A DNA stretch of 30,952 nt, taken from the IMG/VR virus record IMGVR_UViG_3300034684_000212, positions 1 to 30,952 of that record; one strand, 5' to 3'. The position numbers and the translations under genes are program-made. This document shows positions 6,774 through 16,152 of the stretch, piece by piece. Numbering within the stretch: the stretch's first letter is position 1; the number at the start of each line of letters is the position of its first letter. Source of the DNA: a virus. Below the pieces are notes generated by a model that saw only the letters and a list, made by a program, of their open reading frames with translations, had not been told where the DNA came from and did not search any database.

Positions 6774-8213
6774 CTACTCACCATACTTATAACTATACTC
6801 AACCTTAGCCTTTTCTGTTGCTGCTATTGTTTGTGCAGTTGTTAACTTCTTATAACTAAGCATATTACCCACATATTTACAGTATTTTACACCGTGTGTA
6901 CCAAATGCTAAATATGATACTGCTCCCCCATCTTCTTTTATCCCTTGGTATATGTCATCCAATGCTTTTGTGTCAAAATTGTATACCTCATTATTTATTA
7001 AATAATTTGCAGTTGTTTTAAGTAAAGGTAACGGTCTTAATAAACTATTAGGTGCTAAATCTGATAATAATATTGCTTTTGATGTTGTTTTTAATATATT
7101 GTATATAGGTACTGCTATAAATTGATTCCCATAATTTCCTATACTTACACCCTTTAAACTCTCTGGGTAGTATGTGCTTATATCTGATGGTATGCCTAAA
7201 TCTGCATATTGTATATCTGCTGCTGATACCCTTGCATAGGTTGTTGGGTTATAAGCATATAAAGTTGTATAAGTACCTGCTGTATACAAATAACCACCTT
7301 TTGTTAACAATATGCTTGGTATAGCATAACTTGTATTATAAAAATTAATTCCTGTATCTGTATGTGTCTCTGCTACCATATCATAAACCCATATGTCACC
7401 TAATTCATCTTTTCTATAAAACAATCTATCACCTATTATTACTTGTGGTCTGTCTGCTTTCATTAAAGGAAAGTCATAACCTGGGTCACCTGGTGCTAAT
7501 TCTGTCCTTGTTCCTAATACTAAATCAAGTTTTACCCTTCCTACTGTTCCACTTGTTGCATCACCTATAAGTATCTCATTTGCACCTGTTATACCTGTTA
7601 CACCATTTCTTAACATATAACCACTTGGTACTGCTTCACCATTTAATACATCATTTCTCTCTAAACCCTTAAAGATATTCAAACCATTGTATCTATCACT
7701 TCCTGTATTTAGTACATTTGGACCTATTGCTATAAAGTTAAATGTTCCTGTTGCTTTTCCTTCATCCCATTGCCAAGCTATACTGCTTACCCAATCATCA
7801 ACTATGTTTGCAGCAATTCTACCCGTTAATATACCTTGCTTTGCTTGAACTGATACTCTATCTATACTTGCCCATCCTACTATCTTACTATGGTCTATTT
7901 CCATTGTACCTGGTGTGTATATAGGTAATGTTGTTGTATCTGGTGTTATTGCATCTAATTCTGCTTGTGTTAAGTTCAGCAAATATATTGCAATGTTTTT
8001 ATCTTTATTTGCAATATCTACAATTGCTGTATCATTTTTAGGTAATAACCAAGATTGTATAAAATCAAAACCCTCTTCTATTGCTCTGTTTATTGTAAAA
8101 CCCTGTGTTGCTTTCGCTTTGAAGTACATATCACCTAACTTTGTTATCTCATTATAGTACCTCTCTTTTTTACCACTACTTGTACTAAAATCTATAATAC
8201 CTTTTATTTTCAT
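6774..8213 (-). CDS. putative tail fibre / receptor-binding protein
   Basis: The 479-residue protein is the last tail gene before lysis. It has no membrane segment and is rich in Gly, Thr, Asn and Tyr, with alternating short beta-strand-like stretches, for example GDRLFYRKDELGDIWVY and GGYLYTAGTYTTLYAYNP. These resemble propeller blades. The N-terminal 60 residues look helical and may attach to the baseplate. The ATG has AGGGGGTAATAGAAG upstream, and 20 bases separate it from the preceding fibre gene. The role is inferred from position and composition; the fold is a guess. It should be co-transcribed with the cohesin-containing protein from the promoter at 9.78 kb. Confidence 0.6.
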   Translation of the reverse strand: MKIKGIIDFSTSSGKKERYYNEITKLGDMYFKAKATQGFTINRAIEEGFDFIQSWLLPKNDTAIVDIANKDKNIAIYLLNLTQAELDAITPDTTTLPIYTPGTMEIDHSKIVGWASIDRVSVQAKQGILTGRIAANIVDDWVSSIAWQWDEGKATGTFNFIAIGPNVLNTGSDRYNGLNIFKGLERNDVLNGEAVPSGYMLRNGVTGITGANEILIGDATSGTVGRVKLDLVLGTRTELAPGDPGYDFPLMKADRPQVIIGDRLFYRKDELGDIWVYDMVAETHTDTGINFYNTSYAIPSILLTKGGYLYTAGTYTTLYAYNPTTYARVSAADIQYADLGIPSDISTYYPESLKGVSIGNYGNQFIAVPIYNILKTTSKAILLSDLAPNSLLRPLPLLKTTANYLINNEVYNFDTKALDDIYQGIKEDGGAVSYLAFGTHGVKYCKYVGNMLSYKKLTTAQTIAATEKAKVEYSYKYGE

Positions 8214-8233
8214 CTTCTATTACCCCCTACTTC

Positions 8234-9694
8234 TTACTCTATTATTATAAAGACATCATCTGTTATTTTCATACCATCTACACCATTATCACTCTTTGCA
8301 GTATGTTTGCTTATTTCCTCTTTATCTACTATTTGCACCATAGTATCTGTTATAACTAAATCAACTGGCTTTTTACCACTTGGGTCCCATACCTCTAATA
8401 TAAAGGCATCTGTTATTTTCATACTTTCTGTTTTACTGTCAAATGTTACTACATAACTACTTGTCTCTTCTGTATCTATTATTTTCAGTATTCTATCTGT
8501 TATAACTAAATCTACTGGACCACTTGAAGAACCCTCTATTATAGTTATTATTGCACTATCTGTTATCTTAAATCTTTCTATATATCTAAATATTGGTCTC
8601 TCTATTGGTACATCCTGTACTTCATCCCTTGGTATTTTATTTTCAAGTATAAACAACCCGTTTGCCTTTATAAATACATAGAATAAACCATTATCTTCTT
8701 CTTTTTCTGGTTCTACTATGATTTCATAACTTATTTTGCCTGTTGTTAATCCTGGTACTGTTAAAGGTATATCACCTGTTACTGGATTTTCACCTGGTTG
8801 TAGTGGTATAGTTGTTGTTCCAGCAAAAACCCCACCTATATATACATTTATTGTTGCATATATACCACCTGATAGAGTTATACCATTTGGTATCATTAAC
8901 CCTATGTTGAGGTCATAACCTAAACCACTTCCTGTGCTTGGTAGTGATGCTTCTGGTCCTGGTGTTGTTTCTCTTAGCTCTGGCTCTGGTGTTGTTTGTG
9001 TTGCATCTAACAATATTGAACCACTTTGTAGTTTAATAGGTGTTATATAGTATAAATCACCCAAAATCCTTGTTAATAACTCACTACCACTTCCTGTTCC
9101 TACTACACCCTCTAACCTTAAAGGTATCTTAGATGTTCCTGTTGGTACTGTTTCCTTTACATAAAACCTTGCTGTAAATAATGCTATATCTTCCCTTTTT
9201 GCTTCTGTCCTCTCACCTTGTGCTAATATTACACCTGCTGTTGAGGTGTTATATACAAAATTACCATCCCAACTTGTTGCTTGAGTTAAACTATCTAAGG
9301 TCAAATAATCACTATTGTAAGTCAATTTAACTTGAAACCCTGCTACACCTCTATTATCTGCTGCATTTTTTACAATAAAAACAGGTATATCTATGTATTG
9401 ACCTCTTACCCCTTGTCTTTCTTGAACACCTAATGTTAGAATGTCTGCACTACTTATACCTTTGTTCCTTGTATATAACAACTTTATAATGTCTAAACTT
9501 TGGACTATCTTCTTTCTTCCATTCATTAACCCTATAAAGAAAGAGGTCTGCTCTTTTTCATTTGTGGGTAGTGTGATTACACCTTGTTCCCCTATGTTGG
9601 TTATTCTATCTGATAGCTCACTTATTCTTTTTCTACTATTTACACCTATACTATATCCTAACCAATACCATTCCCAATTCATCTCTGTTATCAA
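8234..9694 (-). CDS. tail/baseplate protein with a cohesin-like domain and C-terminal ITD repeats
   Basis: The 486 residues divide into an N-terminal part (1-80), a cohesin-like beta-sandwich (about 83-230), a Pro/Thr/Glu linker (about 232-257), a beta-rich domain (258-370) and a repeat tail (about 373-486). The cohesin features are the GQYIDIPVFIVKNA...GVAGFQVKLTYNSDYLTL pattern, the WDGNFVYN strand and PTGTSKIPLRLEGV, in the order seen in cellulosomal scaffoldins. The tail has two 50-residue units plus a third start, each carrying (K/V)ITD-x-(I/V) strands. A TTG start with GGGGGTG six bases upstream is likely; an ATG four codons later lacks good spacing. It probably recognises the host surface. 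The linker contains LPSTG, a sortase-like string without the following membrane anchor. Confidence 0.75.
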   Translation of the reverse strand: MITEMNWEWYWLGYSIGVNSRKRISELSDRITNIGEQGVITLPTNEKEQTSFFIGLMNGRKKIVQSLDIIKLLYTRNKGISSADILTLGVQERQGVRGQYIDIPVFIVKNAADNRGVAGFQVKLTYNSDYLTLDSLTQATSWDGNFVYNTSTAGVILAQGERTEAKREDIALFTARFYVKETVPTGTSKIPLRLEGVVGTGSGSELLTRILGDLYYITPIKLQSGSILLDATQTTPEPELRETTPGPEASLPSTGSGLGYDLNIGLMIPNGITLSGGIYATINVYIGGVFAGTTTIPLQPGENPVTGDIPLTVPGLTTGKISYEIIVEPEKEEDNGLFYVFIKANGLFILENKIPRDEVQDVPIERPIFRYIERFKITDSAIITIIEGSSSGPVDLVITDRILKIIDTEETSSYVVTFDSKTESMKITDAFILEVWDPSGKKPVDLVITDTMVQIVDKEEISKHTAKSDNGVDGMKITDDVFIIIE

Positions 9695-9778
9695 TAATCA
9701 CACCCCCTTTTTCTTTGTTTCTCCTTGCTTTATTTCAATGTTTTACCTTTTGTCCATCTTCTTATTATTATTCCTTCT

Positions 9779-9823
9779 ACTATAGGTTATTTTTTATGTC
9801 CATACTTTTTTATACTATGTACA
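9779..9823 (-). promoter_or_regulatory. putative late promoter P2 before the fibre and lysis genes
   Basis: On minus, TGTACA (9818-9823, one change from the TGGACA consensus) and TGGACA (9797-9802) are 21 bp apart, and TATAGT (9779-9784) follows after 12 bp. A further TGGACA lies downstream at 9751-9756. It would boost the fibre and lysis genes separately from the rest of the late operon. Confidence 0.6.
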
Positions 9824-9839
9824 TTTTCTATTTTTACTT

Positions 9840-11030
9840 TTATATTGTACCTGCTTCATAACTAACAGTAGTAATGTATAGAGAGTTTTGAATATATCCT
9901 GTAATTTCCCCATTCTCTACAACATACTCAAACTTTTGCTCTTCTTCACCTGCAAACTTTACCTTTACCCCATTATCCTTAAACTTAATGTATTCACAGT
10001 GTTGGTCAGCCCAACCTACTATATGCACCCCATCTTTATCCATTACTATACCTACTACATCCCCGTCATCATCTGTGTGGTATATATGATAAAAACCACT
10101 CTCATCCTTATATGTAAAACCTTGACCTCTTGTTTCTATACCTACACCTGCACCATATATAATAGTTGGTACACCTACTGCATTTGCTGTATTTGCAAAC
10201 TCTATACTCAACTTCTTTGTTAAACTTGAAGGTTTATAAACCATCAATTTAAAGGCATTTCTGTCACTATCTGATATGTCTGGGTACTTATCCCTTGGGT
10301 CTACTGTGGTTATATATCTGTAAGCATCAGGTCCATCTATTATTGCATACCAATAATATGTTGTTGTTTGTTGTCCAGCTGTTGTTGTTGTTATGCTGAA
10401 CTGTTCCTCTTCACTACCCAAAGTAGCCATATAGAAGGATAAAGTCCAATCCTCTGCTTTTATATACTCTACAATCTGACCAGGTTGAGAATTTCTTGTA
10501 GTCATTGACATTACTGCTGTCTGTAAAAGTTGAGTAAATAGACTATCTGTAAAGGCACTTGTTGCTTGTACTACATCTGCTGCTATGGTCTGCTCTTTTA
10601 GTACTGTTGCTATTTGTAGAGGGGTTATGTCCTTTGATGGTAAAATTACTATACTGTTTATTGTTAGGTTTTCCGTGCTTTTATTAAAGAGTTTTAAGGT
10701 TACAGTATATAGGTCATTACCCTTTAACTCTAATATACAAGTATTCTTAAAAATACCTGTTTCAACCTCTACATCCCTGTTGAAGTTTATAAAATAATTC
10801 TCTTTTTTCAATTCTATATTTTTATATACTACCTCTAAATTAGCAAAACCTTTGCTTTTGAAGTTGTAAGCAGTCGCAGAAGATTGTAAAAAATCCACCT
10901 CTACTAATAATGCTTTTGCATCTGACTTTATACCTGTTATTGGTATTACTTGCTCTTGTTGAGGTGTAAGAGTTATGCTATCTGTTGTTTTATATATTGG
11001 TTGCTCTTTATTCCATTGTCTTTCTGCCAT
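9840..11030 (-). CDS. putative baseplate / tail tip protein
   Basis: This 396-residue protein lies between the tail hub and the cohesin-containing fibre. It has no membrane segment. The sequence is mostly beta-type, with Thr-rich stretches (QFSITTTTAGQQTTTYYWY) in the middle and a C-terminal part with Asp/Gly turns (HTDDDGDVVGIVMDKDG) that could bind metal. The N-terminal 130 residues resemble a small beta-sandwich. The ATG is preceded by GGGGTGTAATAA, and the gap to the hub gene is 3 bases. No named family was recognised. Position supports an upper baseplate or fibre role. Confidence 0.55.
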   Translation of the reverse strand: MAERQWNKEQPIYKTTDSITLTPQQEQVIPITGIKSDAKALLVEVDFLQSSATAYNFKSKGFANLEVVYKNIELKKENYFINFNRDVEVETGIFKNTCILELKGNDLYTVTLKLFNKSTENLTINSIVILPSKDITPLQIATVLKEQTIAADVVQATSAFTDSLFTQLLQTAVMSMTTRNSQPGQIVEYIKAEDWTLSFYMATLGSEEEQFSITTTTAGQQTTTYYWYAIIDGPDAYRYITTVDPRDKYPDISDSDRNAFKLMVYKPSSLTKKLSIEFANTANAVGVPTIIYGAGVGIETRGQGFTYKDESGFYHIYHTDDDGDVVGIVMDKDGVHIVGWADQHCEYIKFKDNGVKVKFAGEEEQKFEYVVENGEITGYIQNSLYITTVSYEAGTI

Positions 11031-11033
11031 TTA

Positions 11034-12338
11034 TTACACCCCACTTTCTGCTTTCTTTATCCCTACTTCAACTGATAAGGCATTACCACCGTACCAAGTC
11101 CATATAAGGCTGTGTATATACCCTAAATAATCTATCTTTGCTCTTGTTGGCTCTATTGCATCTACTATATAACATAAATCAAACTCAAAACCTTGTACCT
11201 TTGTTGATATTGTTATATATGGTATAGGCTCTTGTACCCTTTGCCATAAGGTATTTAATAAACTGTCTGCATATGTCTTATCTTGTATAAGTCCACTCTT
11301 TACCTCTATACTCTTTTCACCAACCTCTTGCACTCTTGCTGTGTCTTGTTGTTTTACAAAACTCTCAACCTTTTCAACTGTTTTACCATATACCTCTATA
11401 TCTACTTCTTCTATTGCTGTGCTTGATAAACTCATTGATACTGTCGATTGAGTACAACTTACTTCTTCTGCATAAACCCCTGAACTGCTTAATATCTTTA
11501 TATTGTCTAATTCAAATAAGTTATCTTTTTCTGTCTTATAATTATCTATATTTGTTATTCCTTGCTCTACTTTTACACCTTTTAAATCTAATAATTTACC
11601 CACTTCTGATAACTTTGTTGCTATATACCCTACTTTTAATGTGTTTGCTTGTTGTAACATACTCTTTGGTATGTCTATCTTTGTTATATTCCCACCTGTA
11701 AAATGCTTTACTGCTACACCTGTTATTGCTCTTTTCTTTACTATCACTTTATTTGTCCTTGATATATAACAATAACTATCTGCTGCTATCATACAATCTG
11801 CTAATATTTCACTCAATTTCTTACCATTTATTACTGTATAATTTAACAATATCTCACTTAATGCTGTATCTATTACAATATCTTCTAATGCAAAACCTAC
11901 TGATTGAAACACCAGTGTTAAATACTCTGTCATAGTTAAATCATTGTGTATCTGTTCTATATCAACTGGTCTATTTAATACATTCTGCAGTCTATCTACT
12001 GCTCGTAGTGAGGTAGTAGAAGTAAGTGAGGAAGTAGGGGATTGGTAATCAGTAAGGTAAAGAGTACCAATCCTTGTAGTGTTATCATATACTTGTAATT
12101 CAACACCATCTTGTAGTTTGCCATATAAAGGTGAGGTTGTATTAGATGCTGTAAATATACCATTTGCATTAATACAGGTAAGTTTTAGCTCATTAGCAGA
12201 TATAGGGGCAATTAAAGTGGTTATATCACTGTCTAATTCTTGCTTGAGTGTAAAACTCTTAATTAAACCCTGCTCTGTTGCATCTAATGTGTAAAATGTT
12301 GGTGTATCATCTAATTTTATCTTTACTTTTAAGTCCAC
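11034..12338 (-). CDS. tail hub protein (gp27/Dit-Tal-like)
   Basis: The 434-residue protein lies two genes after the tape measure. That is the usual place of the tail hub, which caps the tube and connects the fibres in siphoviruses of Gram-positive hosts. The N-terminal 130 residues (KVKIKLDDTPTFY, YGKLQDGVELQVYDN, IGTLYLTDYQSP) look like the beta-barrels of hub proteins. A mixed alpha/beta middle follows (MTEYLTLVFQSVGFAL, INGKKLSEILADCMIAADSY). The start is GTG with GGGGTGAGATAA upstream. The hub role is an inference from order and pattern. Confidence 0.65.
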   Translation of the reverse strand: MDLKVKIKLDDTPTFYTLDATEQGLIKSFTLKQELDSDITTLIAPISANELKLTCINANGIFTASNTTSPLYGKLQDGVELQVYDNTTRIGTLYLTDYQSPTSSLTSTTSLRAVDRLQNVLNRPVDIEQIHNDLTMTEYLTLVFQSVGFALEDIVIDTALSEILLNYTVINGKKLSEILADCMIAADSYCYISRTNKVIVKKRAITGVAVKHFTGGNITKIDIPKSMLQQANTLKVGYIATKLSEVGKLLDLKGVKVEQGITNIDNYKTEKDNLFELDNIKILSSSGVYAEEVSCTQSTVSMSLSSTAIEEVDIEVYGKTVEKVESFVKQQDTARVQEVGEKSIEVKSGLIQDKTYADSLLNTLWQRVQEPIPYITISTKVQGFEFDLCYIVDAIEPTRAKIDYLGYIHSLIWTWYGGNALSVEVGIKKAESGV

Positions 12339-12350
12339 TTATCTCACCCC

Positions 12351-12728
12351 TTATATTTCTGTAAATTCTAATGCTAAACCCTGCCATTTACCCCTTATTG
12401 CACTTTCTTTTGTCATTGATATGCTGAATGGTGCAAAGTATGTGTTCATTGTTGCACTTGCACCACCTGGTGCTGTATAGGTTAGTGTTTGCTTGATTTT
12501 CCTACTGCTTAAAAACTCTGTCCAAGTTACACCTAAAATACCCATTAGTTCTGTATCTGTTATTTCATCATATGTTAAAACTATCTTGCCTTTTCCTGCT
12601 ATACCTTCTATAAGCATTGAACCATCTAATGTTCTCTCTGCTTCTGTTATAGGGTTAAAATCTATTTTGAAAGATGATGGGGTTTTTATCTTAACCCCAT
12701 CTATCTTAAACTCAAAATTAAAACTCAT
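12351..12728 (-). CDS. small distal tail protein
   Basis: Starting at the ATG of 12726-12728, seven bases after GGAGGTG, the product has 125 residues (MSFNFEFKIDGVKIKTPSSF). The start lies inside the end of the tape measure gene, an 11-base overlap. The protein looks like a compact beta-barrel similar in size to tail tube or distal tail proteins (GKIVLTYDEITDTELMGILG, KQTLTYTAPGG). It lies between the tape measure and the hub, so it probably joins the tail tube to the baseplate. No exact family is claimed. Confidence 0.6.
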   Translation of the reverse strand: MSFNFEFKIDGVKIKTPSSFKIDFNPITEAERTLDGSMLIEGIAGKGKIVLTYDEITDTELMGILGVTWTEFLSSRKIKQTLTYTAPGGASATMNTYFAPFSISMTKESAIRGKWQGLALEFTEI

Positions 12729-15531
12729 AAGATACACCTCCAACCCTTATATTTTCTTTTTCTAATGCTCTCTTAACTAATTGTGCAATTGTTTCAAGGT
12801 CAGAGCCAAATATGTTATTATCCTTAAATACCACCTGAACAGGTTGACTATTTCCTGCATTTCCTCTTACTTCTCTTGCTATGTCTTGTGCAAATGATTT
12901 TGTGAAACTACTATTCTTTAATGGTACTACTACCTCTGGTCCTGCTTCACCTATCTCTGCCCAAGTTCTACCCGTTACTATTCCACCATCTGCTAATGCT
13001 ACCTGTGGTTTTGGTAATTTTGGTAATGACAACTCTAAACCACCAACAAGTGGTACACCCTTTGGTATTGATATAACACCTACCACATCACTCAATTTGT
13101 TCCAACCATTTACAAACATATTGATTGGTGCCATCATTATTCCACCTATTGCATCAAATATTCCTTTGAATACTGCTTTTAACCCCTCTAATGCCTTTTT
13201 CCAATCACCCGTAAACACACCTGTTACAAAATCTATAACACCACCAAAAGCATCTATTATACCACCAATTACACCTATTACACTCTCAACTGTTGACTTA
13301 ACTATTACCCATACTATATTTAATGTAGTTGACCAAGCTGGTCCAAATGTATCAACTAAAAACCCTACTATTGGTACAATAAACTTTTCCCATATTACAC
13401 CCGCTAATTCTACTATTTTACCTACTACTTCTAATAATTTGTCAACAAAAGGCTTTATAGTTTCGTGATATAAAGTATTGAACTCCTCACTTATTTTTTT
13501 CCAAGTTGGCATTATGTGATTATTGTAAGCATCCAATATCTTACCTACTATTATTGATAAACCTTCTGAAAACTTATCTATAAATGGTTTTATGTACTCA
13601 TCGTATGTTTTTAGTATACTATCCATTGTTCCTTGTACTATGTCTTTTATATTTGTCATCTTTAGACTGAATACTTCTGATAAATTAGTGAAAAATTCCT
13701 CAAATTTTACCTTGTTGTTTTGAAGTATTGTATCTATTCCACCTGTTATATCTTCCCATAATCCTGTTATAAGCAGTAATGAACCATCTACTAACCCCTC
13801 TATTGATGCAAATGCATCAGCTATACCTTGCTTTGTAGTGTCTAACTTGAAGAAGTTACCCAATAACTCACCTACTGTTGATACTGTATTTGTTGCACTA
13901 TCTGTACCACTTGATAAATTGTCAAATATACCAATCCAAGACTTGCTTATTCTATCTTTATTCTGTTGTAAAAATAGGTCTATACCACCTATTACACCCT
14001 CAAACATACCTTTTCCTACTACTATTAAACTAACCCCTAACTGTTTCAAATAGTTTATGTAACTCTCACCAAAGTTCAATGCTGATGGTTTTACATTACT
14101 ACCTATTTCACTTAATGAGGTACTTATGCTATTTATCTCTTGTGGTAATAACTTTAATTTTTCTTTTAATTTATCTATAAATCCAAATGCTTTACCCTTT
14201 TCTTCTTCTTTTGGTGTGAAATTATAACTTGCCAAACCTACACCTAAATTTCCACCACCTGCACCACCACTTGCACCACTACCACTTGCTTCAGGTTTTG
14301 ATAGTTGAATTACATTGTCAATACTTGCTACACTTCCTTTTGCTTTCTTTGCTGCTTTTCCCACTTCTTCATATCCTTCTGCTATATCCTCTACTACACC
14401 AACACCTGCACCTGCTGAACTTGTTATTGCTACACTACTATTTGTTGCTATCCCTAAAAAGTTAGCAAGTGAATTAGCAGAAGATTGTATAGTAGTAAAC
14501 ATTTGGTTAAATCCTTGTATGATAGGTAGTAAGAACTTAATACCAATTGTTCCCAATGTGGCTTTTAACTGATTAAACTGCTCAGATAGTATTCTTGTTT
14601 GGTTCGCCCAACTGTTGCTATTTCTTGCAAAGTCACCTTGGGCATCTGCTGTTACTGATAATAAGTAGTTATTTCTTAATAACATCTTCTCTTGCTCTGA
14701 CATAGCACTTACTGCCTTTGTAATACCTTGACTTAAGGCATATGCTTCAAGGTTAGCAACTGACATGTTCACACCTATTTGCTTCAAAGGCTCTGTTTCA
14801 CCTGTTAAACCTGCTCGAATCTTATTAAATGCTTCATCTGTTGATAAGTTATAGAATGATGCCATATCTGCTGCTAATGCTGTGATTGATTTACCCATAA
14901 CAAGTGCATCTTCTGTTGTAAAACCCATTGACTTACTTATTGCACCTACTGTTGAAGCATACTTCTTTGCTGACGTTTCACTTAATCCAAAACTCTTTAT
15001 TGCTGTCTTTGAGAAGTTGTTTATATCTTCTGCAAGATTTCCAAATGTCACATCCACAACGTTCTGAACTTCTGCTAAATCTGATGCAAGACTTATTGCT
15101 TCCTTTGAAAAGTTTGTTATTGCCCTTACTGAAAAGGCCGCTACAGCTATTTTACCTAATGCTCCAAGTGTCCCTGCTAATGTAGACGTCTGCCTATTTG
15201 CACCTGCTATACCCTTTGATTGATTTATAATCTGATTACTCATTTTAAATGGTGTAATCTTTATATTTTTTGCCGCTTTACCCGTTTGCTTAAAACTATT
15301 TGCTAACATCTCTGATTGTTTTGTCATTTTTTTCATATCAGCAGTTGCTTTACTAAACCCTGTTGTATTTACCTTAAAACTTGACAATGCTTTAGATGTT
15401 TTACTTATTTTTTTACTTAGATTATCTGTTTGTTTACCTATTTCTTTTAGGCTGTTTGTTACTGCTTTATAACTTGATTTGTCTACTTTATATTCTACTT
15501 TAATATAAACTCCACCAATTCTTTCTGCCAC
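12718..15531 (-). CDS. tail tape measure protein
   Basis: This is the longest gene of the phage. The first in-frame TTG (15538-15540) directly touches AAAGGAGG, so the GTG at 15529-15531, nine bases further, is the better start, giving 937 residues. The N-terminus has Lys/Ser-rich helical stretches. A hydrophobic part spans about 125-160 (LGALGKIAVAAFSVRAITNF), then helices, a Gly-rich linker near 418-435, repeated Phe/Ile-rich membrane-like helices (about 720-830), and a typical C-terminal GGIVTGRTWAEIGEAGPE motif. At about 0.15 nm per residue this implies a tail near 140 nm. It guides tail length and helps DNA entry. No peptidase or lysozyme domain was seen. Confidence 0.93.
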   Translation of the reverse strand: MAERIGGVYIKVEYKVDKSSYKAVTNSLKEIGKQTDNLSKKISKTSKALSSFKVNTTGFSKATADMKKMTKQSEMLANSFKQTGKAAKNIKITPFKMSNQIINQSKGIAGANRQTSTLAGTLGALGKIAVAAFSVRAITNFSKEAISLASDLAEVQNVVDVTFGNLAEDINNFSKTAIKSFGLSETSAKKYASTVGAISKSMGFTTEDALVMGKSITALAADMASFYNLSTDEAFNKIRAGLTGETEPLKQIGVNMSVANLEAYALSQGITKAVSAMSEQEKMLLRNNYLLSVTADAQGDFARNSNSWANQTRILSEQFNQLKATLGTIGIKFLLPIIQGFNQMFTTIQSSANSLANFLGIATNSSVAITSSAGAGVGVVEDIAEGYEEVGKAAKKAKGSVASIDNVIQLSKPEASGSGASGGAGGGNLGVGLASYNFTPKEEEKGKAFGFIDKLKEKLKLLPQEINSISTSLSEIGSNVKPSALNFGESYINYLKQLGVSLIVVGKGMFEGVIGGIDLFLQQNKDRISKSWIGIFDNLSSGTDSATNTVSTVGELLGNFFKLDTTKQGIADAFASIEGLVDGSLLLITGLWEDITGGIDTILQNNKVKFEEFFTNLSEVFSLKMTNIKDIVQGTMDSILKTYDEYIKPFIDKFSEGLSIIVGKILDAYNNHIMPTWKKISEEFNTLYHETIKPFVDKLLEVVGKIVELAGVIWEKFIVPIVGFLVDTFGPAWSTTLNIVWVIVKSTVESVIGVIGGIIDAFGGVIDFVTGVFTGDWKKALEGLKAVFKGIFDAIGGIMMAPINMFVNGWNKLSDVVGVISIPKGVPLVGGLELSLPKLPKPQVALADGGIVTGRTWAEIGEAGPEVVVPLKNSSFTKSFAQDIAREVRGNAGNSQPVQVVFKDNNIFGSDLETIAQLVKRALEKENIRVGGVSYEF

Positions 15532-15574
15532 AGTTGTCAACCTCCTTTCTTGTATTATTTTACTCTAAATGTCA

Positions 15575-15684
15575 TTTAAGGATTTATTAACCACTACTTA
15601 CTCATTACCAAATCCTTAAACTTAATTTTTCTCATTATTTTTGCTCATATTAAAAGGGTGAGGGTACTATTCCCCCCACCCTTT
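15575..15684 (-). terminator. two hairpins before the tape measure gene
   Basis: Stem 1 pairs AAAGGGTG (15653-15660) with CACCCTTT (15677-15684) and is followed on minus by a short U4, overlapping the stop of the frameshifted chaperone. Stem 2 is a perfect 11-bp repeat, 15575-15585 with 15610-15620, with a 24-nt loop. They could weaken transcription or protect mRNA ends. The rest of 15541-15682 holds no gene. Confidence 0.45.
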
Positions 15685-16152
15685 AAGGGTTTCTGTTGCT
15701 TTTGGCTTTTATTGCTTTCCAATTTAACAACATTTCCTCTTCTGTTTGCTCTATATGTGTTGTAGAGGTTTTTTTAATTTCTGGTGGTTTTGGTGCTTTT
15801 CCCCAAGTTGATTGTGCTGTTACTATTGCCTGATAATATGCTAATTCATACTCTTTCTGCCTTTTTAACTCTACTAACTCACCAACTTTCTTTGGGGTTA
15901 AACCCCAAAATTGCTCACTTGTTATACCATAACTTAATACTTCTGCTTCATACTCTTCCCAGTATTCATACCAACACTTTCTACTGTCTTTGCTTAAAGT
16001 ACTTCGTCCTCTACTTCTACTGCTTGTTCCGTCTGAACATTCTGTTCCTCTTGAACTCCAACTTCCACTACACCCATTTGTTCCAATAGTGGAGCTATCT
16101 GCTTCTCCATCAATTCCTTGACTTTGATTTTGCTGATAACCCCTCTCATAAA
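15683..16152 (-). CDS. tail assembly chaperone extension (T part), -1 frameshift product
   Basis: This frame has no ATG, GTG or TTG before its conserved part, yet it is open from the slippery site at 16150-16156 to the TAA at 15683-15685, about 155 codons. The C-terminal half looks like a real protein (WYEYWEEYEAEV, EQFWGLTPKKVGELVE) and matches the T domains of lambda G-GT-type chaperones. It would be made only as a fusion to the upstream protein after a -1 slip. The first 50 or so codons overlap the zero-frame gene and have a Ser/Gly-rich, less natural composition. GT proteins bind the tape measure, whose gene follows. Confidence 0.75.

Noticed and set aside
6774-9694. Possible invertible tail fibre segment served by the small serine recombinase.
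   Set aside because: No paired inverted sites or silent alternative fibre end was found.
9888-15185. Many plus-strand open frames rich in Leu, Ile and Ser opposite tail genes.
   Set aside because: They are antisense images of purine-rich minus-strand genes and lack ribosome binding sites and normal composition.
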